Shown here: piece after piece, positions 9,301 to 17,648 of the stretch | Layout: every line of letters begins with the position of its first letter | Numbering within the stretch: the stretch's first letter is position 1 | Source of the DNA: Phoronis ovalis | Taxonomy: Eukaryota > Phoronida > Phoronidae | DNA: 17,912 bases | Reading direction: 5' to 3' | Assembly: GCA_028565635.1 (NCBI GenBank) | Contig: JAOXYB010019239.1 | Span: 1 to 17,912 of the forward strand | The notes under the pieces: model-generated | Told to the model about the DNA's origin: nothing | The model's database searches: none | The model's input: the letters and a program-made list of their open reading frames with translations, nothing else | Made by a program: the position numbers and the translations under genes

Positions 9301-12300
9301 ATATATATACCTAAAAGCTATATGTATATACTGAAAACTAATTAACCCAGCTCCACTCATATTCAGCACGCACCTTTTGCTTTCAACTGGTCTTTCCCCG
9401 CCTTGATTGTCCTGTGTAGTTGCATGAAAACTGACTTTGCTATCTGTCTGTAAGTCGCGTCTTCCACCTTTTCCTTTCATAATACCAGAGGGAGGCTGAG
9501 CACCGGTACCGGTATACAAAAACCCCACAGAAGGACTAGCACCTTCAAAACATAACATAGTTTCCTACTTTTTGCTTATTAAGTGCATATAAGTGGGATA
9601 ATGTCACTGGTACACAACTGGTTAACAAAAGAATTCAACTTGTCTTCTGTAAATATTGACTTACTTTCAAAAACATTTATTATCCAGTAAACAAGTTTAT
9701 CAATATAAATGTTCCTATGGCATCAAACTGGTTTTTCCCAAAAAATAAGCTGTACTGCATTTGTCCAAATAGTTCTGGTATGGCAGTAATATATGCTATG
9801 CCCCATAGCATGTGTAGCGGGCATGCAACACATTAAAAGTAATAATTTACTTGTAACAAGCAAGTAAATTTTGAATTGTTATCCAATATTTGTTTGTTCC
9901 TTCAGCTTACCATAATTCTATACAGTACATTTTAATACTTCACATAGCTTTCAAAGCAATAGTTACTAGAGTGAATGAACAGATAGATATGTGGATGTGA
10001 ATTTTTATGTATATATATGCATGAATGTAAAGGGAGGTCAGATTTAAGAAGTATTTTTAAAAATCATGTAGCTACAGTTATAAGTCAAGGTTTCATACTT
10101 CTCTTTCCAGCATATTCTTCCTCAATTAGTCGATATCGTTCCCTCTCCACGGCTTTGAGTCGTAATAAATCGCCTAGATGGGCTAAAAGTTTTCTTCTTG
10201 CATTATATGTATCTCTTTCCGTAGGGGTTAGTGCATGGTACGGCATGTGGGCTATACGTCGATCCTAAAATGTGATCAAGATTTACCTAATTCTAGCAAT
10301 ATAATAAAAACTTGAAACTTGTAGTTGGCTATATTTGTCTATCAGTTCTTGTTCTGAGCCCAGGGAGGCCAATCAAGTAAAGTATGGGTAATCATGCTCG
10401 TTAGCAGCCTCAAAAAAAAAGCCCCTAAATATTGATTTAGGAGGTTCAAAAAAGAACCTAAGCAAGACCTTTGCCAAATTGTTACCCTAGCTGATACTCG
10501 ATTTTTTTGACAAACAAAAAAGAAGTTATACTTAAACAAGGTGGGTTGGTAGACTCTCACCTCGAAAATTGGACTCTAAGCAAGATTTGTCTTGAAAAAC
10601 AGATCTAAAGAAACTTCAAAACCATACCGTTCTTGGTCAAAATATTGCCAATTTTGCTACCCTCAACATGTAACGCATGTTATGTGCCTTATCCTCAAAC
10701 AACACCCTTTTCGTGCGTTTTTGTTAAAGTGCATGATTACCCACATTTTACACGAGTGCTATTTACCCAGAATTGAGTGGTATGTTTGTCATTTAGTTGC
10801 ACAAAAATTTATTTGATATCACAGATCAATCTATTATGACTATGGCCATCCATATACCTGATCATTCCAAATGATCAATTACCACACTCTTGATAAACTT
10901 TATTTGTTAAATAAACTGCTTAAATATTAATGCAAGGATACATCTATTGTTTAAATTTAATTACCATATTAAACATATAGTATGCAAAATCAACAGCTGT
11001 TCCTGTTACTCGTTTTGGTCCAATAGGAATAGGTGCTAAAATATTTGCACCAGCTCTCATAAGTTTATCAATCTAAAAAACAAATATCAAAGTTAAAGAA
11101 GTGCAAATAAGACTAAAAATAAAATTAAATATGACTAGACTTTTTAGTGGTAACTTTCTTGAGCAATAGTACCAAATTTACAAGAGTGACGTTGCTTTTA
11201 TGTTGTCCAACAATAATTTTCTTATTTATAACTTAGTTTCACTTAAAAATGATAATATGTTTTGCATTAACATGAATATGCTTTAATCCAATCCATGTTA
11301 AATTTGAGTCTTCATAACTATTTTAATGTATACAAGTTACCAATTGTATTCGTCCAGCAGGTGTTCTTTTATGTTCATGCTCTGTTGAGGAAGCTGTACA
11401 CAACGCATTGCCAATACCATGAGTGAGAGGTAGACTAGGATCTGCACCATATGCTAACAATTCATCAATGGCCTGCAGTAAGAAATGTAGAAACTTAATG
11501 TCAAAACCAGTATGTTCTCAACAATATGCCAAAATGATTGTTATTAATACAGAAAACATTAATTAAAAGCATTATGTACATAACAGCAAAAAATGCCACA
11601 GACTGATTGATAATTTTATTCTTGTAGTTGTTTATAGTGTATATAGCAGTTATTTTTCATGCATCATCACTATACATGTATACAAACATGTACTTTCCTT
11701 CTTTTTATCACTGAAAGTGGTGAATTGATTATTACAACAAAAATATGCTTGATTTTAAGCACACTAGCATTATGTGTCATATTTGTAAATAGAATACTAC
11801 ACAGCACAATACAAGACAACTTACCAAATCATTTCCACTAGTGATTGCAAGTGACAAAGGTGAGTGACCATTGCATAATAAGTTAGAATTGGCATGGTGG
11901 TCCAGTAACAAGTGAACAACTTGACATGCATACTGTGAAAATAACAAAATGAATTAAATGGCATGATTGTCTGCAAAAGTTTGAACCCCCTCTTAATACC
12001 CTTCAGAAATATAATTTATGTTTTTGCTTGTTGAGAAAACAATATTGTGGAATCAAATCTAACTTAATAAAATTCTAGTAGCACCACCCCCGATTCTTTA
12101 TATATTGAATACCGTTATATTGCCAATTTGTGTACATATAATAATATAATGAACCCACTATTCTCCACATGCGTGTGTTGGTGAGCTTATGCAACAGATA
12201 TACCGAAAATATAATTTGATCAGCAACTATGAGCAAAACCTAGTTAATCAGATGTATTCAAAGATAATAATAAACAAAGATACAAGACATAATAAAATAC

Positions 12301-15300
12301 ACATTGCGCATAAATAAAAAGAAATAATGTAAAAATTATTTCAAGGTGGTATTTTGTGCTTGAGGTATGATAGTTTTAGAAATCTTAGTCTTAAACTATA
12401 AACAGTAAATCACTCATGCAAGATAATATGTACAATCTCCTTACTCTGTCTACCCAATACTATAAAGTAAAATCTAAATAAACTACCTTATGATTATCAT
12501 CCCTTGCACAAGCAATATGAAGGGGAGTCCTACCACCAAGCCTTGCTTTACTTGTTTCATCTACTACATCTTTGGACCATTCCTCCTCCTGTAATGATCA
12601 CTGTGTATATTATCCATGTATAAACCAAGTAGAGCGAAAAATAGCAAGTGATTAATTATATAGGCCTTGTAGGGTCTTCCACAAATACATTCTGTGGTTA
12701 ATGAAACAATATAAAGCATTTTAAATGAAACTTGCACCACCACGTAAAGCTGCTGATTAATCGACATGTAATCACAAATGCAATATTTAATCTAAAAATC
12801 AGGTATTAACTTGCAGAAACTGCTTGAATGCCTACATAACTGAACACACTGCAGGTTTTAAGTTACTAGCCCTGCGGCTATACATGTTGTGGCAGTCTTA
12901 GTTCTGTTGTAGGTTCAAGGTCTCAAAATGTGTTAAAACTTTATTGATGACCTATTGAAGTTTTTCCACAAAAACATCTTTTTGATGTTTCCTTGTTTCA
13001 ATTGCACAATATGAGTCTTTTAGAAGATAAAATCTTTAACTTATTTATATATTTTTGGTTTATGAAGGCTTTAATTGTAGTAAGCATTAATGAACTACCA
13101 GTTGTTTGTTCAGGAAAGAATCATCTTCTGTTGCTCGTACATCTGGGTGGGCCAAAGCATTAAGTAACAGTTCTGTAATGGCCACACCTTCTTCACCAGG
13201 AATACCCACAGCAATATGCAAGGGTGCCAGTCCTCCTTTCTGAAATAGAAAAAGGGTATCATTCTATGTTAGTCGATTGCAGATCATCAAAGTAAAATAT
13301 GCATTTCTATAAGAAAGCTACCTGACATAAAATACAAACATCAAAAATCTGCAAATTTGCTAACTTTTTAATTGCAACTACACGTTTCCAAAACAAGTAA
13401 AATATAAAAGAAGGTGTCACCAAGCAGGTACAGCAACTATGATCCAACCACAACAACAGTTCCCTTCTTTTTTCTCATTGACATATTAAATAAATATAAA
13501 ACTCACTTCTTTTGATAGGGCTTTATTTGTTGAAGCTCCTTTCAGTAATAATAATTTTGTCATTTCCACATCAGCAGCCTTAATGGCAAAAAAGAGGACT
13601 GGCATAGGAATGCTGGAGGCATTGGGATCTGCACCACGTTGTAGTAGCAACCTTATTACATTTTCCATGAGTAAGTGACTGAAGTGACATGAAGTTATAA
13701 TTATTTATGAACATCAGGATTAAGGATATATATAATTACAATTAAATTAAAAATTACAATATAACTACAGAACCATTTCAAATTGATACTTTCAGCATGT
13801 ATTCTTGTTCTTTGCACTTGCGGGTTACAAACCAGACCAATACTAGTGTGCAAGTACTTTTCTTATACCCCAATGAATGCTATTTGTTACAGTTATGCTT
13901 ACTCTGCTTTTTTCACTGCTCTCATTCTAGCCATGTCCATTCCGTTACTGGAGATCCTACCAGCTAAGACAACTAACTGATTTGAGCTGAGCTGGGTTGC
14001 ACATCTTTCTATTAAGTTATCTGTAACTTCAATTTCCAGATCTTTTACGCTGACATTAGATTCAAACTCTGTTCTTTCTTCTACTTCATCAATCTCACTT
14101 TTCACATCTGTTTTTCGTTCATCACCCATATCAGATTCCAAAACAGAGTCTGTATCATCATTATTTTCAACACACAGTGGGGCTTGTACCACATCATTGT
14201 TAATCTCATTATTATCTGCTATATTGTCAGAATCCTGATTCTGACCACTGACTTGACTTTTAACATCTATATCTTGAATGTTCTCGTTGTTATTTTGCAC
14301 ATCAGCTATATTTTGCTCCAATAAAATCTCTACTGTTTCTACTGGTGTTAGTTCATCTCTAGGAAAACCACTGTCCATGCTTATTTTACTTCGGCCAGAT
14401 TTTGCATCATTTACATTAGCAGTTAGCTTGGATGTTGTTGATTGTGTCAGACCTGTAAGAGAGGTTTGAGTACCCTGCTGATGATTCATAATTAAATCCG
14501 GTTTTTGTGTGGTTTCTCGCTCTGCTATATTTTCCTTAAAAGATTCAATTGGATAAAAGTGTACATGACAGGCTGCTAATGGTGAAATTCCTTCATCGTT
14601 CAGTTGATTGACATTAGCTCCACTATCCAACAAATAATTAATAATGTCTTTATGCCAATTGACCTAAAAAGAAAATATGGAATATGAGCTGACTGTGATA
14701 TCCTACCAGGCAATTTTTCTGTGATTGATACTAATTTATAAATGCATTCTTTACTGCTATAACCCGGCCACTGACCAATGAAATTTGGAAAGCTTTTTTT
14801 TAGTATTTTTGTTATTTAACCTAAGATTGTTGATGTCATTGCAAGACAACTAAAACTAAGCGAACATTCAAAAATGAGAGAATTTTAAAGGCATAATTGT
14901 AACTGCAAGATAATGAAACAATATTATCCACCAAATCAATGTCAAACATGCAATTGAATAAAAGCCGAAAATGTTAAAAATACATACAGCAGCACCAACG
15001 AGGGCAGAGTGTCCTTTTCTGTCGGCAACATCAGGATGAACTTGGCTATTATCCAGTAATTCTTGTACAGTATTCAAATCTCCACGCATAGCAGCTTTTA
15101 TAAAGCTTTCAGAAGCAATTTCTCTTTTGCCCTTTTCCTTAAAATCTGTCCTATCACCATTTAAAATCTGTTGCACTTTGAATGGCAGTGATTTTTCCCG
15201 ATATTTATGCTTGTAAATATGTTTTTGCATTTGAATAATTGTAGGTGTTGTATTCAAAACTTCTATGTAGGAATCCGTATCAACATTAACATCTGACTTC

Positions 15301-17463
15301 CTTTTTCGGCCTTTGAAAAACGCAGCATCAAAAGCTTTTTTATTTAGTGCTAAGCTGTCACGGTGAACTCCATCATTGAAAATAGTACCAGAATTAATTA
15401 AGACGTTATCACATTTCGCATAATCCAAGCCTACGGGCACTTGTATCAACTCTCTAAAAACATCCATAGAACTGTCTTCTGCATCAGAAAAACAAAATTT
15501 CTTCAAGTTATCTTTTGGATCATATTCAAATTCTGGGTGGTCTTTCATAGTAAAGGCATTTTCAGTTTCACTGCACAATTTAACAAGGCACTCACGACGC
15601 CATATTCCTACGTCCTGAGTATTATCTGTATACGTTAATACCCCTGGTCCTTCCCGTTCACCATTCTTGTACAGGCCCTAAAAAGCAACATGAAGAATAA
15701 AAATCACAGGGTTAGCTTAAATATTTTTAGTATGGTAATGTATGCATGTGTGTGTACATGCGTCGTGAACAGTTGGTATCATATATATAGATATACTTAT
15801 ATATATAATATAATATTATGCATCTGTCCAAAATTAAATTGAGTTTTAAATAATTTATATAATTTCTATTTATACAGTTAGCATGGCATTATATAATATA
15901 CTTATAAAAAAAACAAGACTGGTTCATGATTATACGTTTATATTCATCATTTTATTCTCTTTTAAAACTTCTCAGAATGTATCATGTTCAAATTATGCAT
16001 TTTATAAATTTGGAATTTAATATCATAATCTATTCAAGTCAACTTTTAACAAATGGGTGAAAAATGTGGGGATTGATTTTCTTCTAGTTGGAACTGTGAC
16101 CAAGAGGAAAAAGTAGTGAGTTTTACTATAAGCTTCCAGCTGGGGGGTACTGCCATTCAAAGTCACTATATATATGTGCCGCCTAATAGGCCCCCTTTTT
16201 TCAGCTCTTGCATTTACCACAGGGTATGTTTTTCACACTTCTCAAAGCTTTATTTATCACAGGGTATACTTTTTGTTGGATATTTACCACAGGGTATATT
16301 TTCAAAAAATATTCGTTTACCACGGTGTATTTCTTGGAAAACGCATTTATGATAGGTATGAAAAATTAAGGTTCGTACATTTTCCCATATTTATTTACCA
16401 CAGGGTATATAATTTACAAGTAAATTTTACACAGGGTATCCATTTCGGGAGCGTTATTTACGACGGTATATTTTTCATGTTTTTTCATTTACAACAGGGT
16501 ATATTTTTGGTGATCTTTATTTACCACAGGGTCAGGGTTTTTTACCCTGGACCGCACACCCCTACCAACTTTTCTGTCTAGTACCCCCCCCCCCGGGTTT
16601 CCAGCCCATTCAAAACACATTAATTGTTGTACAAAATCTGCTTGACTATCATTTTAAACCAATATAAATAACAATATCATACTTTACAAGATATATGTTA
16701 ATATAAAAAATAACTGCACGTAAATGTGCTTCATATTTGAGTATGTCAAGTTATAATGCTTACAGCCCTTCTTCTTAAACAAAGCATATATTTTCACATC
16801 TGATTGCAGCAATACATAGTTACAATTGATTTTTTTTATAATGGTTACTTATTTTCATAGTTTTATTGCAATATCTTAATAATTTTATAACAATATCCTA
16901 AACTTGCTGAAAGCAGTTTAGTAATTTCCTGTCTTTAATAGAACAAAGTAAAACTACTATTAAATGAAAATATGCTTAACAATTTTCTGTGTCACTACTA
17001 AGTTGTTTCCTTTTAACAAAACACACTAACCTATCAACTGCAGCAAAAGCAAATCAACTGCTCTCTAACTGAAGTGGGTTTTTTTCTTCATTTTATTATA
17101 TAAAAGGGGCTTGTTTGTGGTTAGATTTTTAGCCAGGTCAAATACTGAAGAAACTGCACTATTTGCATCCACCCTTTAGTCACATGCTGATGCTGAATGG
17201 AATGTTAAATTTCATTTTAAGCAAAATCTCACATAATGTGATACAGTCACAGGTGTATTAGCAATCAAACACAAATCACAAATGTCGCAATAAAATATAT
17301 AATTTTTTTGGAATACCTGAAACGCTGCCTTATCAGGAAACGTGAATTTTCCATAACCTTCTTTCCTATCCATGTAAAATGTCCCTGTGTAATTTGATCC
17401 ATCTGGCCATGTGTATGTTCCTTTACCATGGCGGCGATCTTTGAAAAAGTCACCAGTGTATTC
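6142..17463 (-). CDS. ANKMY1: ANKMY1-like protein: MORN repeats, ankyrin repeats and MYND zinc finger (15 exons, N-terminus outside window)
   Basis: Exons on the - strand, in order: 17463-17317, 15677-14988, 14663-13903, 13678-13507, 13239-13099, 12588-12487, 11932-11825, 11472-11341, 11072-10965, 10264-10099, 9542-9374, 8908-8828, 7758-7604, 6721-6588, 6357-6142. All have GT-AG borders and phases agree, giving 1093 residues to TAA. Domains in order: three MORN repeats (about residues 2-68), ankyrin units, an acidic insert of about 185 residues, more ankyrin units, the GHSPLSL and [20 protein letters not shown] blocks, a charged helix, a MYND finger and a repeat-bearing basic tail. Family knowledge: MORN plus ankyrin plus MYND in this order is the architecture of ankyrin repeat and MYND domain-containing protein 1, whose molecular function is poorly known and is presumed to be scaffolding. 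The human protein is about 940 residues, so this one is longer, mainly through the insert and tail. No start codon is visible; earlier exons lie right of 17912. Confidence 0.93.
6241..6339 (-). repeat. Three 33-bp in-frame tandem units in the ANKMY1-like tail
   Basis: Units at 6339-6307, 6306-6274 and 6273-6241. The first two share the CTAAGAGA(T/C)AAAGA end and the last two share TAAAAATGCAGCT. The third unit is diverged at its end (LSAKY instead of LRDKD). Confidence 0.88.
6588..6721 (-). CDS. ANKMY1: ANKMY1-like exon 14: Ser/Pro/Thr-rich tail
   Basis: Phase 1 to phase 0: [20 protein letters not shown] then [20 protein letters not shown] and QKIK. SP and TP dipeptides make proline-directed phosphorylation possible (inference). 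Acceptor CTTTTAG|GC, donor AAG|GTAAGC. There is no recognisable domain. Confidence 0.85.
6722..7603. other. ANKMY1-like intron 13-14 (882 bp), nothing recognised
   Basis: AT-rich intron. The open frame 7180-7362 on the + strand has no family features and no supporting context. No inverted repeat or repeat unit stood out. Confidence 0.6.
7604..7758 (-). CDS. ANKMY1: ANKMY1-like exon 13: MYND zinc finger
   Basis: The exon follows a long pyrimidine tract ending CAG|G and encodes [20 protein letters not shown] then [20 protein letters not shown] and [11 protein letters not shown]. The spacing C-x2-C-x10-C-x2-C-x5-C-x3-C-x8-H-x3-C matches all eight zinc ligands of a MYND finger (7617-7739). MYND domains bind proline-rich partner peptides (family knowledge). 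All ligands are intact. The donor is GGAG|GTCAGT, phase 1. Confidence 0.95.
8049..8187. repeat. Small element: inverted repeat enclosed by 13-bp direct repeats
   Basis: AGTAATAACAAGT occurs at 8049-8061 and again at 8175-8187 without mismatch. Between them, ACCCATAGTTTGATA (8062-8076) pairs with TATCAAACTGTGGGT (8134-8148) at 14 of 15 positions, and GACATG-like sequence extends the stem with a gap. The arrangement resembles a short non-autonomous insertion with target duplications, inside the 1069-bp intron 7759-8827. The rest of that intron shows nothing recognisable. Confidence 0.55.
8828..8908 (-). CDS. ANKMY1: ANKMY1-like exon 12: short basic linker with tandem acceptor
   Basis: The acceptor region reads TTCCACAGCAG, so splicing after either AG keeps frame (81 or 78 nt). 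The exon encodes [20 protein letters not shown] then RKNKSPI and ends at ATAAG|GTTTGC in phase 2. It is lysine-rich, with no domain. Support comes from phase on both sides. Confidence 0.78.
8909..9373. other. ANKMY1-like intron 11-12 (465 bp), nothing recognised
   Basis: Plain AT-rich sequence with a short TA run near 9299-9312. No repeat unit, hairpin or coding pattern stood out. Confidence 0.6.
9374..9542 (-). CDS. ANKMY1: ANKMY1-like exon 11: low-complexity linker
   Basis: The proposed acceptor TTTTGAAG|GT joins in phase and gives [20 protein letters not shown] then [20 protein letters not shown], ending PVESK at donor AAAAG|GTGCGT, phase 2. The polypyrimidine tract is weak and the segment has no domain, so this exon rests on phase continuity and an open frame. 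Its 5' border could be wrong. Confidence 0.7.
9844..9870. repeat. Perfect 10-bp hairpin
   Basis: AATTTACTTG (9844-9853) and CAAGTAAATT (9861-9870) pair perfectly around a 7-nt loop, in intron 10-11 (9543-10098). Nothing else was recognised in that intron. Confidence 0.8.
10099..10264 (-). CDS. ANKMY1: ANKMY1-like exon 10: charged helical linker
   Basis: 55 codons plus 1 nt: [20 protein letters not shown] then [20 protein letters not shown] and [15 protein letters not shown]. The Arg/Glu pattern predicts a long helix. The donor AGAA|GTATGA is acceptable. If it is not spliced, the frame adds SMKP and stops at TGA 10085-10087. Phase 1 fits the next exon. Confidence 0.9.
10370..10770. mobile_element. 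Fold-back (MITE-like) element in an intron
   Basis: TGGGTAATCATGC (10385-10397) is the exact reverse complement of GCATGATTACCCA (10731-10743), and weaker pairing continues on both sides, so the arms total perhaps 60 to 80 bp. Inside are hairpins CCTAAAT/ATTTAGG (10424-10441) and AGGTTC/GAACCT (10442-10459), plus related direct copies TTGCCAAATTGTTACCCT and TTGCCAATTTTGCTACCCT. Short open frames on both strands here (10342-10560 -, 10592-10816 +) resemble each other only because of the inverted repeat. No transposase is present. The family is unknown. Confidence 0.55.
10965..11072 (-). CDS. ANKMY1: ANKMY1-like exon 9: last ankyrin unit
   Basis: 36 codons, phase 0: [20 protein letters not shown] then [16 protein letters not shown]. 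It has a clear ankyrin half (LMRAGANI) and the [11 protein letters not shown] block that leads into the post-ankyrin region of the family. The donor is ATG|GTAATT. Confidence 0.92.
11341..11472 (-). CDS. ANKMY1: ANKMY1-like exon 8: ankyrin unit
   Basis: 44 codons, phase 0: [20 protein letters not shown] then [34 protein letters not shown] completes the unit begun in the previous exon, and GNALC starts a diverged unit typical of this family. Acceptor CTGCAG|GCC, donor TTG|GTAACT. Confidence 0.92.
11473..11824. other. ANKMY1-like intron 7-8 (352 bp), nothing recognised
   Basis: AT-rich intron. A 60-codon open frame at 11659-11841 on the + strand has no family features and runs into the antisense of an exon. 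Confidence 0.6.
11825..11932 (-). CDS. ANKMY1: ANKMY1-like exon 7: ankyrin unit end and GHSPLSL block
   Basis: 36 codons, phase 0: [20 protein letters not shown] then [27 protein letters not shown] completes one ankyrin unit and [15 protein letters not shown] begins the next, a block that resembles ANKMY1 orthologues. The donor is a consensus TTG|GTAAGT. Confidence 0.93.
11933..12486. other. ANKMY1-like intron 6-7 (554 bp), nothing recognised
   Basis: AT-rich intron with no clear repeat, hairpin or coding pattern on either strand. Confidence 0.6.
12487..12588 (-). CDS. ANKMY1: ANKMY1-like exon 6: start of an ankyrin unit
   Basis: 34 codons, phase 0: [20 protein letters not shown] then [14 protein letters not shown]. 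The TPLHIAC motif is a perfect ankyrin signature. The repeat is completed by the next exon. The donor is AAG|GTAGTT. Confidence 0.92.
12589..13098. other. ANKMY1-like intron 5-6 (510 bp) with a weak tRNA-like promoter pair
   Basis: Mostly featureless. TAGCCCTGCGGC at 12867 and GGTTCAAGGTC at 12912-12922 loosely match RNA polymerase III A and B boxes at roughly tRNA spacing, but no tRNA fold was found. Confidence 0.4.
13099..13239 (-). CDS. ANKMY1: ANKMY1-like exon 5: ankyrin unit
   Basis: 47 codons, phase 0 at both ends: [20 protein letters not shown] then [27 protein letters not shown] is the ankyrin TPLHxAA signature. The donor is CTG|GTAGTT. Confidence 0.92.
13507..13678 (-). CDS. ANKMY1: ANKMY1-like exon 4: ankyrin units
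   Basis: The acceptor ACTTCAG|T completes an Asp codon (KKAD) and gives [20 protein letters not shown] and [20 protein letters not shown]. Two ankyrin helix-turn patterns (xxLLLxxGAxxN) are clear. The donor is GAA|GTGAGT, phase 0. Confidence 0.92.
13903..14663 (-). CDS. ANKMY1: ANKMY1-like exon 3: ankyrin unit followed by long acidic insert
   Basis: The acceptor TTTTTTAG|GTC resumes the ankyrin repeat as [20 protein letters not shown], then [14 protein letters not shown]. From about 14546 to 13991 the sequence becomes rich in Asp, Glu, Asn, Ser and Thr, with no ankyrin pattern, and is probably disordered. It ends [20 protein letters not shown] at donor GA|GTAAGC, phase 2. Frame and codon use stay open throughout, so the insert is coding. 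Confidence 0.9.
14664..14987. other. ANKMY1-like intron 2-3 (324 bp), nothing recognised
   Basis: This intron splits an ankyrin repeat between GAA and VNW. It has normal borders and no repeats seen. Confidence 0.65.
14988..15677 (-). CDS. ANKMY1: ANKMY1-like exon 2: MORN repeat 3, basic stretch, first ankyrin unit
   Basis: These 230 codons in phase 0 begin [19 protein letters not shown], the third MORN unit. A region rich in charged residues follows, with a basic cluster KGRKRK at 15297-15314 that could act as a nuclear localisation signal (inference). The exon ends with ankyrin sequence [20 protein letters not shown] and GHSALVGAA, split from the rest of its repeat by the donor GCT|GTATGT. 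Confidence 0.93.
15774..15825. repeat. TA-rich low-complexity tract
   Basis: Alternating TA stretches (TATATATAGATATACTTATA and similar) lie in the 1639-bp intron 15678-17316. Apart from this tract and the 16142-16589 array, that intron shows no gene. Confidence 0.7.
16142..16589. repeat. 10-bp inverted repeat flanking the array
   Basis: GGGGGGTACT (16142-16151) and AGTACCCCCC (16580-16589) are exact reverse complements at the two sides of the array. The right side carries an 11-C run (16584-16594). A small hairpin, CAGGGT/ACCCTG, closes the right end of the array near 16533-16549. Confidence 0.6.
16212..16533. repeat. Ten-unit degenerate array of ATTTACCACAGGGTATAT
   Basis: Copies start at about 16212, 16252, 16282, 16315, 16345, 16393, 16424, 16456, 16487 and 16519. 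The core is ATTTACCACAGGGTATAT, with units 4, 5, 7 and 8 diverged. Most unit starts are 30 to 33 bp apart (two gaps of 40 and 48), and the sequence between cores is not conserved. The open frames at 16116-16352 and 16174-16581 on the + strand, with recurring IYHRVYF, are translations of the repeat and not genes. A 10-bp G/C inverted repeat flanks the block. Confidence 0.8.
17317..17463 (-). CDS. ANKMY1: ANKMY1-like exon 1 visible: MORN repeats 1 and 2
   Basis: The acceptor ATTTTTAG|GAA and donor CAG|GTATTC bound 49 codons in phase 0. They encode [20 protein letters not shown] and [20 protein letters not shown], two textbook MORN units (YxGxF...G.G.Y.(W/F)PDG). There is no methionine start, and the intron acceptor upstream shows that this is an internal exon. 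Confidence 0.93.
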
Positions 17464-17648
17464 CTAAAAATGTTGAAACAATTCAACACAGTTTCTACAG
17501 TTAAACTAAATCCTAATTCATGTGGGTATTCTATTAAATATGCTAAACTTAAGTAAACTGAAAATATAACTTTTTACTGCAGCAGCTTATTAAATGAAGA
17601 CCATTAGCATTTCACTTCAGTACCATAATGGAATTATTTAAAGGCCGT

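Noticed and set aside
10342-10816. Opposite-strand open frames sharing an MITH-L motif, which might suggest a duplicated gene.
   Set aside because: The similarity comes from the inverted repeat itself. The frames match no family and are short.
13783-13980. A + strand open frame of 65 codons with a cysteine-rich start.
   Set aside because: It is largely intronic and runs antisense into the acidic-insert exon of the ANKMY1-like gene.
16116-16581. A 135-codon frame with recurring IYHRVYF, and possible CRISPR-like spacing of direct repeats.
   Set aside because: The protein repeat is a translation of the DNA motif array. Units are too diverged and too short for CRISPR, spacers are about 15 bp, no cas gene is near, and the DNA is animal nuclear.
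17098-17106. ATATAAAAG, a TATA-box-like sequence on the + strand.
   Set aside because: It lies in an intron of the opposite-strand gene and no + strand gene follows.
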